The position numbers and the translations under genes are program-made. Below, piece by piece: positions 26,334 to 34,414 of a stretch of 64,000 nt of DNA. This stretch comes from Corynebacterium kutscheri (GTDB lineage Bacteria > Actinomycetota > Actinomycetes > Mycobacteriales > Mycobacteriaceae), in the NCBI RefSeq assembly GCF_000980835.1, contig NZ_CP011312.1:2290066-2354065 (forward strand), read 5' to 3'. The notes beneath the pieces are model-generated. The model was not told the origin of the DNA. It made no database searches and saw only the letters and a list, made by a program, of their open reading frames with translations. Position 1 is the stretch's first letter. Every line of letters starts with the position of its first letter.

Positions 26334-26573
26334 TTACTTGCCGAGTAGCTTCTGGAGCTGGTTGGCAAAGTTCAAGGCATCGTTCATGGTCTTGAACATG
26401 GTGTTGAAGATCTTCAAGAACTCATTGATCTCGGTAGGGTTGAGCTCAGAAGAAGCAGAGGACAAGGATGCTGCTCCATTGTCGGTGGTCTCGGCCATTG
26501 CAGGAGCTGCGGTTGCGCCCAAGATAACGGTTGCAGCGATCAAAGATACGCCGAACTTCTTAATAGAATTCAT
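26334..26573 (-). CDS. Small secreted helical protein (79 aa, unknown)
   Basis: Function unknown. The signal peptide is clear: MNSIKKFGVSLIAATV... with cleavage after APAMA at residue 27. The mature peptide of 52 residues has a short Ser/Ala-rich acidic start and then one predicted amphipathic helix (about 32 residues, NPTEINEFLKIFNTMF...NQLQKLLGK). It has no cysteine. Good ribosome site (AAGGA, six-base spacer) and its own terminator. Exported helical peptides of this size are known as corynebacterial cell-wall channels, but no sequence match is claimed. Confidence 0.7.
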   Translation of the reverse strand: MNSIKKFGVSLIAATVILGATAAPAMAETTDNGAASLSSASSELNPTEINEFLKIFNTMFKTMNDALNFANQLQKLLGK

Positions 26574-26738
26574 AAAATTTCCTTAAAGAGAAGGAGTCGG
26601 GGTCATACGTGTTTCTCCACTCTAACCCCAGAATTGCCAGTACGCAAACATTTTTTAGAACTTTTCTGCCGACAACTGCAGCGATCTCTCTTTCTAAGAG
26701 AAAATTTTATTGCTTCCTCTCACTTATCAGCATCAAAG

Positions 26739-26766
26739 AACCGTGCCGTTATATTTCAGCACGGTT
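26739..26766. terminator. Terminator after the DUF1846 gene
   Basis: Arms AACCGTGC (26739-26746) and GCACGGTT (26759-26766), 12-base loop, T-rich on both sides. It lies about 70 bases past the DUF1846 stop read leftward and upstream of the small secreted gene. Confidence 0.55.
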
Positions 26767-26837
26767 TTTCACAACAATCCTTGTTTTACTTAGTCCAGCT
26801 TCAGCACATAAATGCTCACACCAAACATCAAAGGATA

Positions 26838-28331
26838 CTAGCGTTTCTGGTACAAGCTCTTACGGGCAAACTTTGGATCACTGGTTACTAGCACACCTAG
26901 GTTTCTAAAAATAGCCTCGTCAACAGAGCCTAAAATCGTCGTCGTGTGCACATCGCAACCGCGTAGATTCTTCAATTCATCAAGAGCCCGGCGCGCTTGA
27001 TCATTGGTAGATGCCGATACCGACAAAGCGATTAGTACCTCATCGGTATGCAGGCGCGGATTGAGGCTTCCTAGGTGATCTACTTTCAACGTTTGAATTG
27101 GTTCGATAGCGCTAGGGGAGAGCAATAGTTCTCCGTCATCAATACCAGCTAGGTGTTTTAAGGCATTCAGTAGCATTGCTGCCGAGCAACCTAAAAGTTC
27201 GGAAGTACGCCCAGTAATAATTGGGCCATCACTGAGTTTAATAGCTGATGCTGGTGCGCCGGTAGCTTCTTCCTTGGCACGTGCCGGAGCAATCACGCTA
27301 CGATCTGCCACTTGGATACCAGCTTTAGCCATCACCACGGCAGCACGCTCAGATTGAGTGGCGTCTAATCCGCCACGTGCTTCGTCGACAAGCTCTTTGA
27401 AATAGCGGCGGATAATTTCCTGGTTGGCCGCCTCGCGGCATACTTGATCGTCGGTAATGCACTTTCCGGCCATATTTACTCCCATATCAGTAGGCGATTG
27501 ATATGGGGTAGTACCGGTTAGTCGTTCCAGCAAGGTTTTTAGTAGGGGGAATGCTTCTACATCGCGGTTGTAATTAACCGTTGACTGTCCGTAGGCGCTG
27601 AGGTGGAAGTGGTCGATCACATTGGCATCGTTAAGGTCCACGGTGGCGGCTTCGTAAGCAAGATTAACCGGATGCTCTAGTGGCAAATTCCAAATTGGGA
27701 AGGTCTCGAATTTAGCATAGCCGGCATTAATGCCACGTTGATGCTCGTGATACACCTGGCTGAGACAAGTAGCTAGTTTTCCTGATCCAGGCCCTGGTGC
27801 AGTAACAACAACTAGATCTCGAGTGGTCTCAGCGTATTCATTGCGCCCCAAACCTTCCTCGGAAACAATAAGATCCATATTGGTGGGGTAGCCAGGAATA
27901 ACTCGATGACGAGCAACTTTTAGTCCTAGGCGTTCTAGTCGATTTTTAAAGGCAATTGCTCGCGTATTTTCATCATCCATCTGAGTGAGCACTACGTGCT
28001 CTACCAAAAAGCCTCGATCACGGAATACATCAACAAGACGCAGCACATCGTCTTCATAAGAAATACCTAGATCGGCACGAATTTTATGTCGCTCTAAATC
28101 TTTGGCGTTAATACAGACTAAGATTTCGACCTCGTCGCGGATTTGTTCCAGCATGGCAATTTTATTGTCTGGGGTAAATCCGGGTAGAACACGGGAGGCA
28201 TGCATATCGTCGAAAAGCTTGCCACCCATTTCGAGATAGAGCTTGCCACCTATCTCTTCGCGCCGAGCCTTAATATGCTGGGATTGCATCTCGATATATT
28301 GTCCACGGTCAAAACCGATCTTATTAACCAT
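26838..28331 (-). CDS. DUF1846 domain-containing protein
   Basis: Soluble protein of 497 residues matching the DUF1846 family over its length: [16 protein letters not shown] at the N-terminus, [22 protein letters not shown] near residue 32, [22 protein letters not shown] near 175, [12 protein letters not shown] near 260 and [14 protein letters not shown] near 285. The PGPGSGK segment looks like a phosphate-binding loop. The biochemical role is not established. It is monocistronic, with an 180-base gap to the neighbouring transporter. Confidence 0.85.
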   Translation of the reverse strand: MVNKIGFDRGQYIEMQSQHIKARREEIGGKLYLEMGGKLFDDMHASRVLPGFTPDNKIAMLEQIRDEVEILVCINAKDLERHKIRADLGISYEDDVLRLVDVFRDRGFLVEHVVLTQMDDENTRAIAFKNRLERLGLKVARHRVIPGYPTNMDLIVSEEGLGRNEYAETTRDLVVVTAPGPGSGKLATCLSQVYHEHQRGINAGYAKFETFPIWNLPLEHPVNLAYEAATVDLNDANVIDHFHLSAYGQSTVNYNRDVEAFPLLKTLLERLTGTTPYQSPTDMGVNMAGKCITDDQVCREAANQEIIRRYFKELVDEARGGLDATQSERAAVVMAKAGIQVADRSVIAPARAKEEATGAPASAIKLSDGPIITGRTSELLGCSAAMLLNALKHLAGIDDGELLLSPSAIEPIQTLKVDHLGSLNPRLHTDEVLIALSVSASTNDQARRALDELKNLRGCDVHTTTILGSVDEAIFRNLGVLVTSDPKFARKSLYQKR

Positions 28332-28466
28332 GGAATTTAAGCATACAACCTTCAGCTACTCATCGGCATCATTACAGCATATAACCGGTTTTCAGCAGAA
28401 TTGCTGCCCTAATATTTTTTGCTTTTCGACGTTTTACCCACCCATCTTTTAAATCAGGTAAAGAAA

Positions 28467-28486
28467 AAGCCACCCGAAGGCGGCTT
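28467..28486 (-). terminator. Terminator with UUCG loop after the symporter gene
   Basis: On the minus strand AAGCCGCC-TTCG-GGTGGCTT, eight pairs (one G-T) closed by a UUCG tetraloop and followed by TTTCTTT. It lies 26 bases past the symporter stop codon. Confidence 0.8.
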
Positions 28487-28512
28487 GTTTCTATTGGTAT
28501 TGTGCTAAAGAA

Positions 28513-29760
28513 CTAAGCATCTTGTTCATCTTGACCAGAAATTACCACGGCCAAACCAAGATCATCGGCACCGTCGAGTTCATTACGCTCAATATCACCC
28601 TTGGCGAACTTATTAATCACCATGGCAATAGCACCATCACCAGTAACGTTGCAGGCGGTACCGAAGGAATCGATGGCGATGTAGGCAGCAATCATCAGGG
28701 CAACTTGATCGTCACTGAAACCAAGGTTAGCACTAAGCAAACCAACGGCAGCCATAATTGCGCCACCAGGAACACCAGGAGCAGCAACCATGGTCACACC
28801 CAGCATAAGGATGAAGCCAGCAGCGACGCTAAGCGGAATCTCCATGCCATCCATAAACATAATGGCGAAGGCGAACAAGGTGATCTTCAGCATGGATCCA
28901 GATAGGTGAATCGTGGCGCATAGCGGAACCACGAAACCGGCTACCGACTGCGATACCCCATTTTTACGAGCACACTCATAGGTGATCGGAATGGTTGCTG
29001 CCGAAGAGGAGGTACCTAGTGCGGTGAAGTAGGCCGGCATCATATTCTTTAATGCCACAAATGGGTTCTTGCCTGTAAATGCCCCAGCGATAAAGAACTG
29101 CACAATCAGAACAACGAAGCTCATCAGGATTGCTAAAACGAGTACTTTAGCGAAAGCCGATAGCGTATCAACCAAGTTGCCGTTCATGCCTAACGACAAG
29201 AACATGCCGAAGATATACACCGGCAACAGCGGCACAATAAAGCCAGTAATCACCTTCATTACAATGCGACGTAAATCTGTCACGCTGGCAAATAAGGTGT
29301 CAGATTTAACGTTTGTCATGGTTACGCCAATCACGAAAGCCAGAATAAGTGCTGTCATGACACTTACCGGGGCTGGCATTTCCACCGTAAGATATGGCAT
29401 TAGTGCACCTGCTTCAACATCACTGATATTGACTGAACTTTGAGCAGCAAGCAACCAAGGGTATATCGTGGCTGCCACCAACCAGGAAAGAAGCCCGGCA
29501 AGCAATGCCGATACATAAGCAATAGCGGTTGTACCAGCCAGCCACTTACCTGCACCACGTCCCAGTCCTGCAATGGCGGGAGTAATCAACGCAAAAATAA
29601 GCACTGGCACAAAGAGGCCAAGGAAGTTTCCAAAAAGACCATTAAAGGTCACAAAAATACGTGCCACAGAATCTGAGAGGAAAAAACTACAAATAATTCC
29701 CAAGATAATGGCGACAATGATTCTAAACAGCAGCGACGAAGAGAGTCGTTTCATGTCCAT
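28513..29760 (-). CDS. Dicarboxylate/amino acid:cation symporter (DAACS family)
   Basis: Inner-membrane sodium- or proton-coupled symporter of 415 residues, eight membrane segments plus re-entrant loops. Family marks: the serine-rich loop ALGTSSSAATIP near residue 255, GFVVPLCATIHLSGS near 285, VTMVAAPGVPGGAIMAA near 325 and SFGTACNVTGDGAIAMVINK near 375. This arrangement is closest to the SstT/GltP-like group, so serine/threonine, aspartate/glutamate or C4-dicarboxylate are all possible. ATG 29760 has AAGGAA five bases upstream. No neighbour narrows the substrate. Confidence 0.88.
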   Translation of the reverse strand: MDMKRLSSSLLFRIIVAIILGIICSFFLSDSVARIFVTFNGLFGNFLGLFVPVLIFALITPAIAGLGRGAGKWLAGTTAIAYVSALLAGLLSWLVAATIYPWLLAAQSSVNISDVEAGALMPYLTVEMPAPVSVMTALILAFVIGVTMTNVKSDTLFASVTDLRRIVMKVITGFIVPLLPVYIFGMFLSLGMNGNLVDTLSAFAKVLVLAILMSFVVLIVQFFIAGAFTGKNPFVALKNMMPAYFTALGTSSSAATIPITYECARKNGVSQSVAGFVVPLCATIHLSGSMLKITLFAFAIMFMDGMEIPLSVAAGFILMLGVTMVAAPGVPGGAIMAAVGLLSANLGFSDDQVALMIAAYIAIDSFGTACNVTGDGAIAMVINKFAKGDIERNELDGADDLGLAVVISGQDEQDA

Positions 29761-29951
29761 GTATATTCCTTAGAGGAGACGACGCCAGCCAAACGCGTTG
29801 AGCATAACGCTGACCCGCTTAACCGTTGTTTGCTTCTGTCCACTTGCGTGGGTTAGCACCTAATCTATCCTCTTTTAACGATTTCTCATATTTCTATCGA
29901 GCGCTTAAATTTCTCACCTGGTGAACAAAACCGTCTAGCGGCATTTTTATA

Positions 29952-29965
29952 GTTTCACGTGAAAC
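29952..29965. promoter_or_regulatory. parS site (intergenic)
   Basis: GTTTCACGTGAAAC, the 14-base core of the ParB-binding palindrome TGTTTCACGTGAAACA. It is the most origin-distal of four copies in the window, about 34 kb from oriC. Confidence 0.85.
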
Positions 29966-30115
29966 CTTACTGTGGGGTATTTCATCTCTTTTAGGAAGCG
30001 TTATTTCCCACACTGAGGCCATATTATGCTTCCATTTTTTACTTTTCGACGATTTTTTCTCATTGCATACGAATGCCTTTAGCCGTCTTCTTAGACCACT
30101 TATCTAAAAAGAGAT

Positions 30116-30130
30116 TCCCACAATGTGGGA
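30116..30130. promoter_or_regulatory. Palindrome TCCCACAATGTGGGA, candidate operator
   Basis: Perfect six-base arms around AAT, about 120 bases before the SdpI-like gene. The binding protein is unknown. Confidence 0.3.
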
Positions 30131-30248
30131 TAGCGAAAAGGTTTGTTGCTAATAGAAAATAACTAAAACCAGCCCCATCTCACCGATACCAGAAGAGCAC
30201 AGTTTTTAAGAAAAATATTTCTCCGTCATAGGCATTAAAGTGGTAACC

Positions 30249-30713
30249 ATGATTCTAGGCAGCATCCTTCTTATTTTTGCACTCACACTTATTGTGATTG
30301 GTGTTTTAGCATGGACAAAGAAACTTCCAGGCAACTCCATAATTGGACTTCGGATACCAGAAGTACGTGCTTCTCAAGAAAATTGGCAAGCTGCCCACCA
30401 AATTGCTGGTCCATTATGGATCGTCAGCGGAATCTCCCTTGTTATTGGTGCACTCATAGCATTTATTGCTACCGGATGGATGTGGCTTATTGTTGCCTTT
30501 AGCATCATTGCCAGTGTGGTGTTTTTGAGTCTCGGCGCTAATTTTGGCGCTCGCACCATTTCTATTGTGGAAGCACATGAAAAAAACCTCTCCGCTTCTA
30601 CGAAAGAAACAACCTCCGAAGTTAGCGAACCCGCAACCCCTGAAATTACCGCTCCCGCACCACAGGTAGATCTTGCCGCAGTGCGACGTGCTGCCCAAGA
30701 ATCAGATGAATGA
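30249..30713 (+). CDS. SdpI/YhfL-family small membrane protein
   Basis: Protein of 154 residues. Three predicted membrane segments (about residues 2-22, 55-75, 80-100). The stretch KLPGNSIIGLRIPEVRASQ with NWQAAHQIAGPLW fits the conserved region of the SdpI family, whose best-known member is an immunity and signalling protein for a toxic peptide in Bacillus. A charged Pro/Ala/Glu-rich cytoplasmic tail of about 50 residues follows. ATG 30249 or GTG 30240 is possible. No toxin gene is adjacent, so an immunity role is not supported by context. Confidence 0.65.
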   Translation: MILGSILLIFALTLIVIGVLAWTKKLPGNSIIGLRIPEVRASQENWQAAHQIAGPLWIVSGISLVIGALIAFIATGWMWLIVAFSIIASVVFLSLGANFGARTISIVEAHEKNLSASTKETTSEVSEPATPEITAPAPQVDLAAVRRAAQESDE

Positions 30714-30864
30714 AAATAATTAATTTTCTTACCCAGCCGCATTAAAAACTATCTCGGTGAGCAGCTTAAATGCCATGTAATCCTGCACACTATTAGGATT
30801 AATATAACCGGAGATCACAAAAATATTTTGCAAAAATAGCTTTGCGGAAACTAAACTAACGCAC

Positions 30865-30870
30865 TATGTA
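30865..30870 (+). promoter_or_regulatory. Likely trp promoter -10 box
   Basis: TATGTA, with a possible -35 TTTGCG at 30841-30846 (18-base spacer). Transcription would start within a few bases of the leader ATG, so the leader mRNA is probably leaderless. Confidence 0.4.
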
Positions 30871-30877
30871 TAAAACT

Positions 30878-30904
30878 ATGAGTAACTGGTGGTGGCGCGC
30901 GTAA
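30878..30904 (+). CDS. trpL: trp operon leader peptide TrpL
   Basis: Eight-codon ORF encoding MSNWWWRA with three consecutive tryptophan codons (TGG at 30887-30895), followed within 35 bases by an attenuator. Ribosome stalling on the Trp codons when tryptophan is scarce would free the antiterminator strand. Nothing but regulation is expected of the peptide itself. Confidence 0.88.
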   Translation: MSNWWWRA

Positions 30905-30980
30905 TCGCGAGCCACTGTTATTGTACTCATATATTCCGGCTCGCCGATGCTTTTCTTTGAAGAAGCAGCGAGCCTTTTTC
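30892..30980 (+). promoter_or_regulatory. trp attenuator: pause, antiterminator and terminator hairpins
   Basis: Pause hairpin: GTGGC (30892-30896) with GCCAC (30911-30915), reinforced by CGCG/CGCG. Antiterminator: GCGAGCC (30907-30913) with GGCTCGC (30938-30944). Terminator: the same GGCTCGC with GCGAGCC (30968-30974), followed by TTTTTC. Two identical GCGAGCC strands compete for one partner, which is the textbook attenuation switch. The Trp codons lie within the first hairpin. Confidence 0.88.
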
Positions 30981-31041
30981 TATAGGTACTGGACTTCTAA
31001 GATAAGAATCAGCGAGCTTAGCTAAGAAAGCCGTGCCGATA

Positions 31042-31101
31042 ATGACGATTATTGTAACCCGACCAAATACCTCAACTGCACACAGCGAAGTTGGTGTGTA
31101 A
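31042..31101 (+). CDS. 19-codon upstream ORF overlapping trpE start
   Basis: ATG 31042 opens MTIIVTRPNTSTAHSEVGV and its TAA shares one base with the trpE ATG (TAATG), the same junction type as trpE-trpG. No strong ribosome site precedes it. It may couple translation into trpE, whose own start also lacks a clear ribosome site. Not recognised as a known peptide. Confidence 0.3.
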   Translation: MTIIVTRPNTSTAHSEVGV

Positions 31102-32687
31102 TGAGCACCTACTTTTTTACTGGTCACCGCAGCGTGCGTTATCACGAGAATACCTCGTCACTTTTTCATGCCCTCGGGGGAATAGATCGTTGCGATACCG
31201 TGCTGCTAGAAAGTTCTGATATTGCATCAAAAAAGAACACCACTTCAATTTGCGTTCTCAAAGCTGCCCTACGAGTGAGCTGTCATGGCCACGATGTTGA
31301 AGCCGTAGCTTTAACTAGCGTAGGAAAACTTATTCTTAAACAGTTATGCACACAGCTTTTCCACTACCTTATTGTGGACAATGAAAATGAAATAGAAGCC
31401 GAAAAAGCAGTTTTTCGATTCCCTATATCGCAAGCCGCTGATGAACGTGAACGCTTACAAGCTCCCAGCAATATTGAAGTTTTACGTGCGTTACAACATG
31501 ACGCAGGTTATAGCAGTAAGAGTCTTCCTTTTATCGCCGGTGGTTTTGCTTTTGATTATCTGGAAACTTTTGAAAACCTGCCGGCAGTAGAAACCGCAGC
31601 CAACATTTATCCTGATTATCAATTTGTGGTCGCCGAGCACTTGTTAAAAGTGGATCATTTAAACGCCACCTCCACCCTAGAAATACTCGCAAATTCAGCA
31701 GAAGCACTCGAAAATGAATTGAGTACCTTGAGTGAAAAGATTGCACACAATATTTATGAAAATACTGCTTCCAACCCATCTACAAACGTCGATAATCCCG
31801 AGACGCTGAAGGTTACTGCCGATATATCCGATGCAGAGTTTCGTAAGCAAGTCGCTGCCTTACAAGAAGAGATTCGTCGTGGAGAGATCTACCAAGTAGT
31901 CCCAGCACGTACATTTAGTGCTTACTGTCCTGACTCTTTTGCTGCCTATCAAATGCTGCGTGCAAGCAATCCATCACCATATATGTTTTACCTGCGTGGG
32001 GTTATTAATGATCGCAACTATGAACTTATCGGAGCATCACCGGAATCTAATCTAAAATTCGATGCATCGACCCGAAAGATACAGCTTTATCCCATTGCTG
32101 GCACCCGTCCGCGTGGTTTAAATCCAGATGGCAGCGTTAATCATGAACTAGATATTCGTGCCGAGCTAGAAATGCGCACCAATACTAAAGAAATTGCCGA
32201 ACATACCATGCTGGTTGATTTGGCCCGCAATGATCTTGCCCGCGTAGCTGTTCCCGCAACTCGGCGCGTCACCGATTTATTACAGGTAGACCGCTATTCG
32301 CGAGTAATGCACCTAGTATCGCGTGTTACTGCAACTCTACACAAAGATTTCGATGCTCTCGATGCTTATCGTGCATGTATGAATATGGGAACACTAACTG
32401 GCGCACCTAAATTGCGTGCAATGGAATTGTTACGTGGCGTCGAAAAGCATCGACGCGGTTCCTATGGTGGGGCAGTGGGATATTTAGCTGGTGATGGATC
32501 AATGGATACCTGCATTGTTATTCGATCTGCTTTTATTGTTGATCAAAAAGCGGTAGTACAAACCGGTGCGGGTGTGGTTCGGGATTCTCAACCACAAGCC
32601 GAAGCCGATGAGACCGTGCATAAAGCCTATGCAGTTCTGCACGCCCTAGCAACAGCACAAAATAAAACAGTTTCGGTGGTGCGATAA
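31101..32687 (+). CDS. trpE: Anthranilate synthase component I TrpE
   Basis: Converts chorismate to anthranilate using ammonia from TrpG. 528 residues. The N-terminal feedback domain has the tryptophan-site segment LLESSDIA near residue 37. The catalytic domain shows IYQVVPARTF, NPSPYMFYLR, ASPESNLKF, PIAGTRPRG, EHTMLVDLARNDLARV and GTLTGAPKLRAMELL. The overlap TAATG with trpG indicates equimolar coupled translation. Controlled by the attenuator upstream. Confidence 0.97.
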   Translation: MSTYFFTGHRSVRYHENTSSLFHALGGIDRCDTVLLESSDIASKKNTTSICVLKAALRVSCHGHDVEAVALTSVGKLILKQLCTQLFHYLIVDNENEIEAEKAVFRFPISQAADERERLQAPSNIEVLRALQHDAGYSSKSLPFIAGGFAFDYLETFENLPAVETAANIYPDYQFVVAEHLLKVDHLNATSTLEILANSAEALENELSTLSEKIAHNIYENTASNPSTNVDNPETLKVTADISDAEFRKQVAALQEEIRRGEIYQVVPARTFSAYCPDSFAAYQMLRASNPSPYMFYLRGVINDRNYELIGASPESNLKFDASTRKIQLYPIAGTRPRGLNPDGSVNHELDIRAELEMRTNTKEIAEHTMLVDLARNDLARVAVPATRRVTDLLQVDRYSRVMHLVSRVTATLHKDFDALDAYRACMNMGTLTGAPKLRAMELLRGVEKHRRGSYGGAVGYLAGDGSMDTCIVIRSAFIVDQKAVVQTGAGVVRDSQPQAEADETVHKAYAVLHALATAQNKTVSVVR

Positions 32688-33385
32688 TGTCTCGCAATGA
32701 TATTCATGTAGTGCTTATTGATAACCGTGATTCCTTTGTATACAACTTAGTTGATGCTTTTGCCGTCGCCGGCTACCGTTGTACCGTCTTTCGCAACAAT
32801 GTCACAGTGACAAAAGTATTGGAAGCCCAACCTAGCCTCATTTGTCTCTCTCCAGGACCCGGCCATCCTCAAGATGCCGGTTATATGATGGAAATTATTA
32901 ACGCAACCATCGGTCGTATTCCCTTGCTTGGAATCTGCCTCGGCTTCCAGGCATTACTCGAACACTTCGGTGGCACTGTCGAACCCTGCGGACCAGTACA
33001 TGGCACAACCGATATTATGCGATTAACTACCGCCGGATGCACTTCACCCATCTTTACTGATTTGCGTATCGACGCTAACCCGGAAAACAATTTTCGTGGC
33101 AACCAAGTTCCTATTGCTCGGTACCATTCACTGGGATGTACCAGTTCTCCTTCAGAGTTTATTGATCTTGCCTATTGCGATTCTGAAATAGGAGAGGTGG
33201 TCATGGCAGCCGAACTAGACCGAGAAAAAATACCTACTATAAGTGATGGTATTGATGCTGTGGATGCCATTGCTGGTGCTATTGGATTGCAATTTCACCC
33301 AGAATCAGTACTTTCACCGACCGGACCAATTATTCTCGACCGCTGTATTGACCAACTATTATCCACCATATCCAGCAAAGGCTGA
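32687..33385 (+). CDS. trpG: Anthranilate synthase component II TrpG (glutamine amidotransferase)
   Basis: Class I glutamine amidotransferase supplying ammonia to TrpE, 232 residues. Triad: the nucleophile cysteine in LLGICLGFQAL near residue 85 and the His-Glu pair in LQFHPESVLSPTG near 205. SPGPGHPQDAG and YHSLGC are also conserved. An insertion with acidic residues lies before the final motif. Start shares one base with trpE stop. Confidence 0.95.
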   Translation: MSRNDIHVVLIDNRDSFVYNLVDAFAVAGYRCTVFRNNVTVTKVLEAQPSLICLSPGPGHPQDAGYMMEIINATIGRIPLLGICLGFQALLEHFGGTVEPCGPVHGTTDIMRLTTAGCTSPIFTDLRIDANPENNFRGNQVPIARYHSLGCTSSPSEFIDLAYCDSEIGEVVMAAELDREKIPTISDGIDAVDAIAGAIGLQFHPESVLSPTGPIILDRCIDQLLSTISSKG

Positions 33386-33388
33386 CCC

Positions 33389-34414
33389 ATGGACTCTTTA
33401 ACTCAAACTCGTTTTATTCGCTTTTTAGATAATCCAACACCTACTACCGAAGAAGTTATCGAAGTTTTTCAACCATTGGCAGCAGGGGAATACGATCCAG
33501 TACATACCGCAGCACTACTTGCGACTATTCGAACTCGCGGTGAAACCAAAGCTGATCTCAGTGGAGTAGCCCAGGCCTTCTTAGCGGTAGCACGCCCTTT
33601 TCCGGTAACCGGACAGGGAATTATTGATACCGCTGGCACTGGGGGAGATGGGCTGAACACTATTAATATCACCACGGGTGCTTCAATGATTGCCGCCGCA
33701 GCAGGCCAAAAGGTTATTAAATGTGGCAATCGTTCAGTAAGTTCTCGTTCGGGTTCGGCCGATGTTTTAGAAGCGCTCGGCATTCCACTTACCTTGGACT
33801 GCGATGCCGCGGTGCGTCAGCTAGATAATACTCATTTCACTTTTCTTTTTGCTCCTGCCTACCACCCAGCAGTTGCACATGTAGTACCTGTACGACAAGC
33901 ATTGAAGGTTCCCACAATTTTTAACACCATGGGCCCGATTCTTTCGCCGGTGCGCCCAGAGTATCAGATCATGGGGATTGCTAATCCTCAACTAGGACAA
34001 ACTATTGCGGAGGTATTTCGCGATTTGGGTCGTCGTCGTGCACTAGTGATCCATGGTTCTGGGATGGATGAAATTGCTTTGCATGGTGCCACTACAATAT
34101 GGGAACTCAATGAGCACGGCGAGATCAGCCACTTTGAGATCACCCCGGAATCACTCGGACTGAACACCTATCCGCTTCATGAGCTCACCGGTGGTAGCGC
34201 TGCCGAAAATGCCGAAATGTTACGAAAAACTTTCGCCGGACATGGTACACCCGCACATCGGGACGCCCTTGCAGCCTCAGCAGGTGCCATCTTTTATGTT
34301 CATGGTCGCACTGATTCAATAAAAGAAGGTGTTGAGCTTGCTCTCGATTTACTTAGCGACGGCACCGTCGACCAATGGTTAACCGCCCAGGAAGGAGCAC
34401 TATATAATGCATAA
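33389..34414 (+). CDS. trpD: Anthranilate phosphoribosyltransferase TrpD
   Basis: Transfers phosphoribose from PRPP to anthranilate. 341 residues, normal length. PRPP-binding loop DTAGTGGDGLNTINITTGAS near residue 80, KCGNRSVSSRSGSADVLEALG near 110 and FNTMGPILSPVRP near 180. It starts three bases after trpG and overlaps trpCF by eight bases. Confidence 0.96.
   Translation: MDSLTQTRFIRFLDNPTPTTEEVIEVFQPLAAGEYDPVHTAALLATIRTRGETKADLSGVAQAFLAVARPFPVTGQGIIDTAGTGGDGLNTINITTGASMIAAAAGQKVIKCGNRSVSSRSGSADVLEALGIPLTLDCDAAVRQLDNTHFTFLFAPAYHPAVAHVVPVRQALKVPTIFNTMGPILSPVRPEYQIMGIANPQLGQTIAEVFRDLGRRRALVIHGSGMDEIALHGATTIWELNEHGEISHFEITPESLGLNTYPLHELTGGSAAENAEMLRKTFAGHGTPAHRDALAASAGAIFYVHGRTDSIKEGVELALDLLSDGTVDQWLTAQEGALYNA

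Larger units (their letters stand above)
29761..30248. other. Divergent intergenic region with a parS site and short palindromes
   Basis: About 490 bases with no ORF supported. It holds parS (29952-29965), a palindrome TCACC-T-GGTGA (29914-29924) and a palindrome TCCCAC-AAT-GTGGGA (30116-30130). Promoters for the leftward symporter and rightward SdpI-like gene must lie here. Confidence 0.5.

Noticed and set aside
30927..31145. Minus-strand frame across the trp attenuator
   Set aside because: It is antisense to the leader hairpins and has no coding features.
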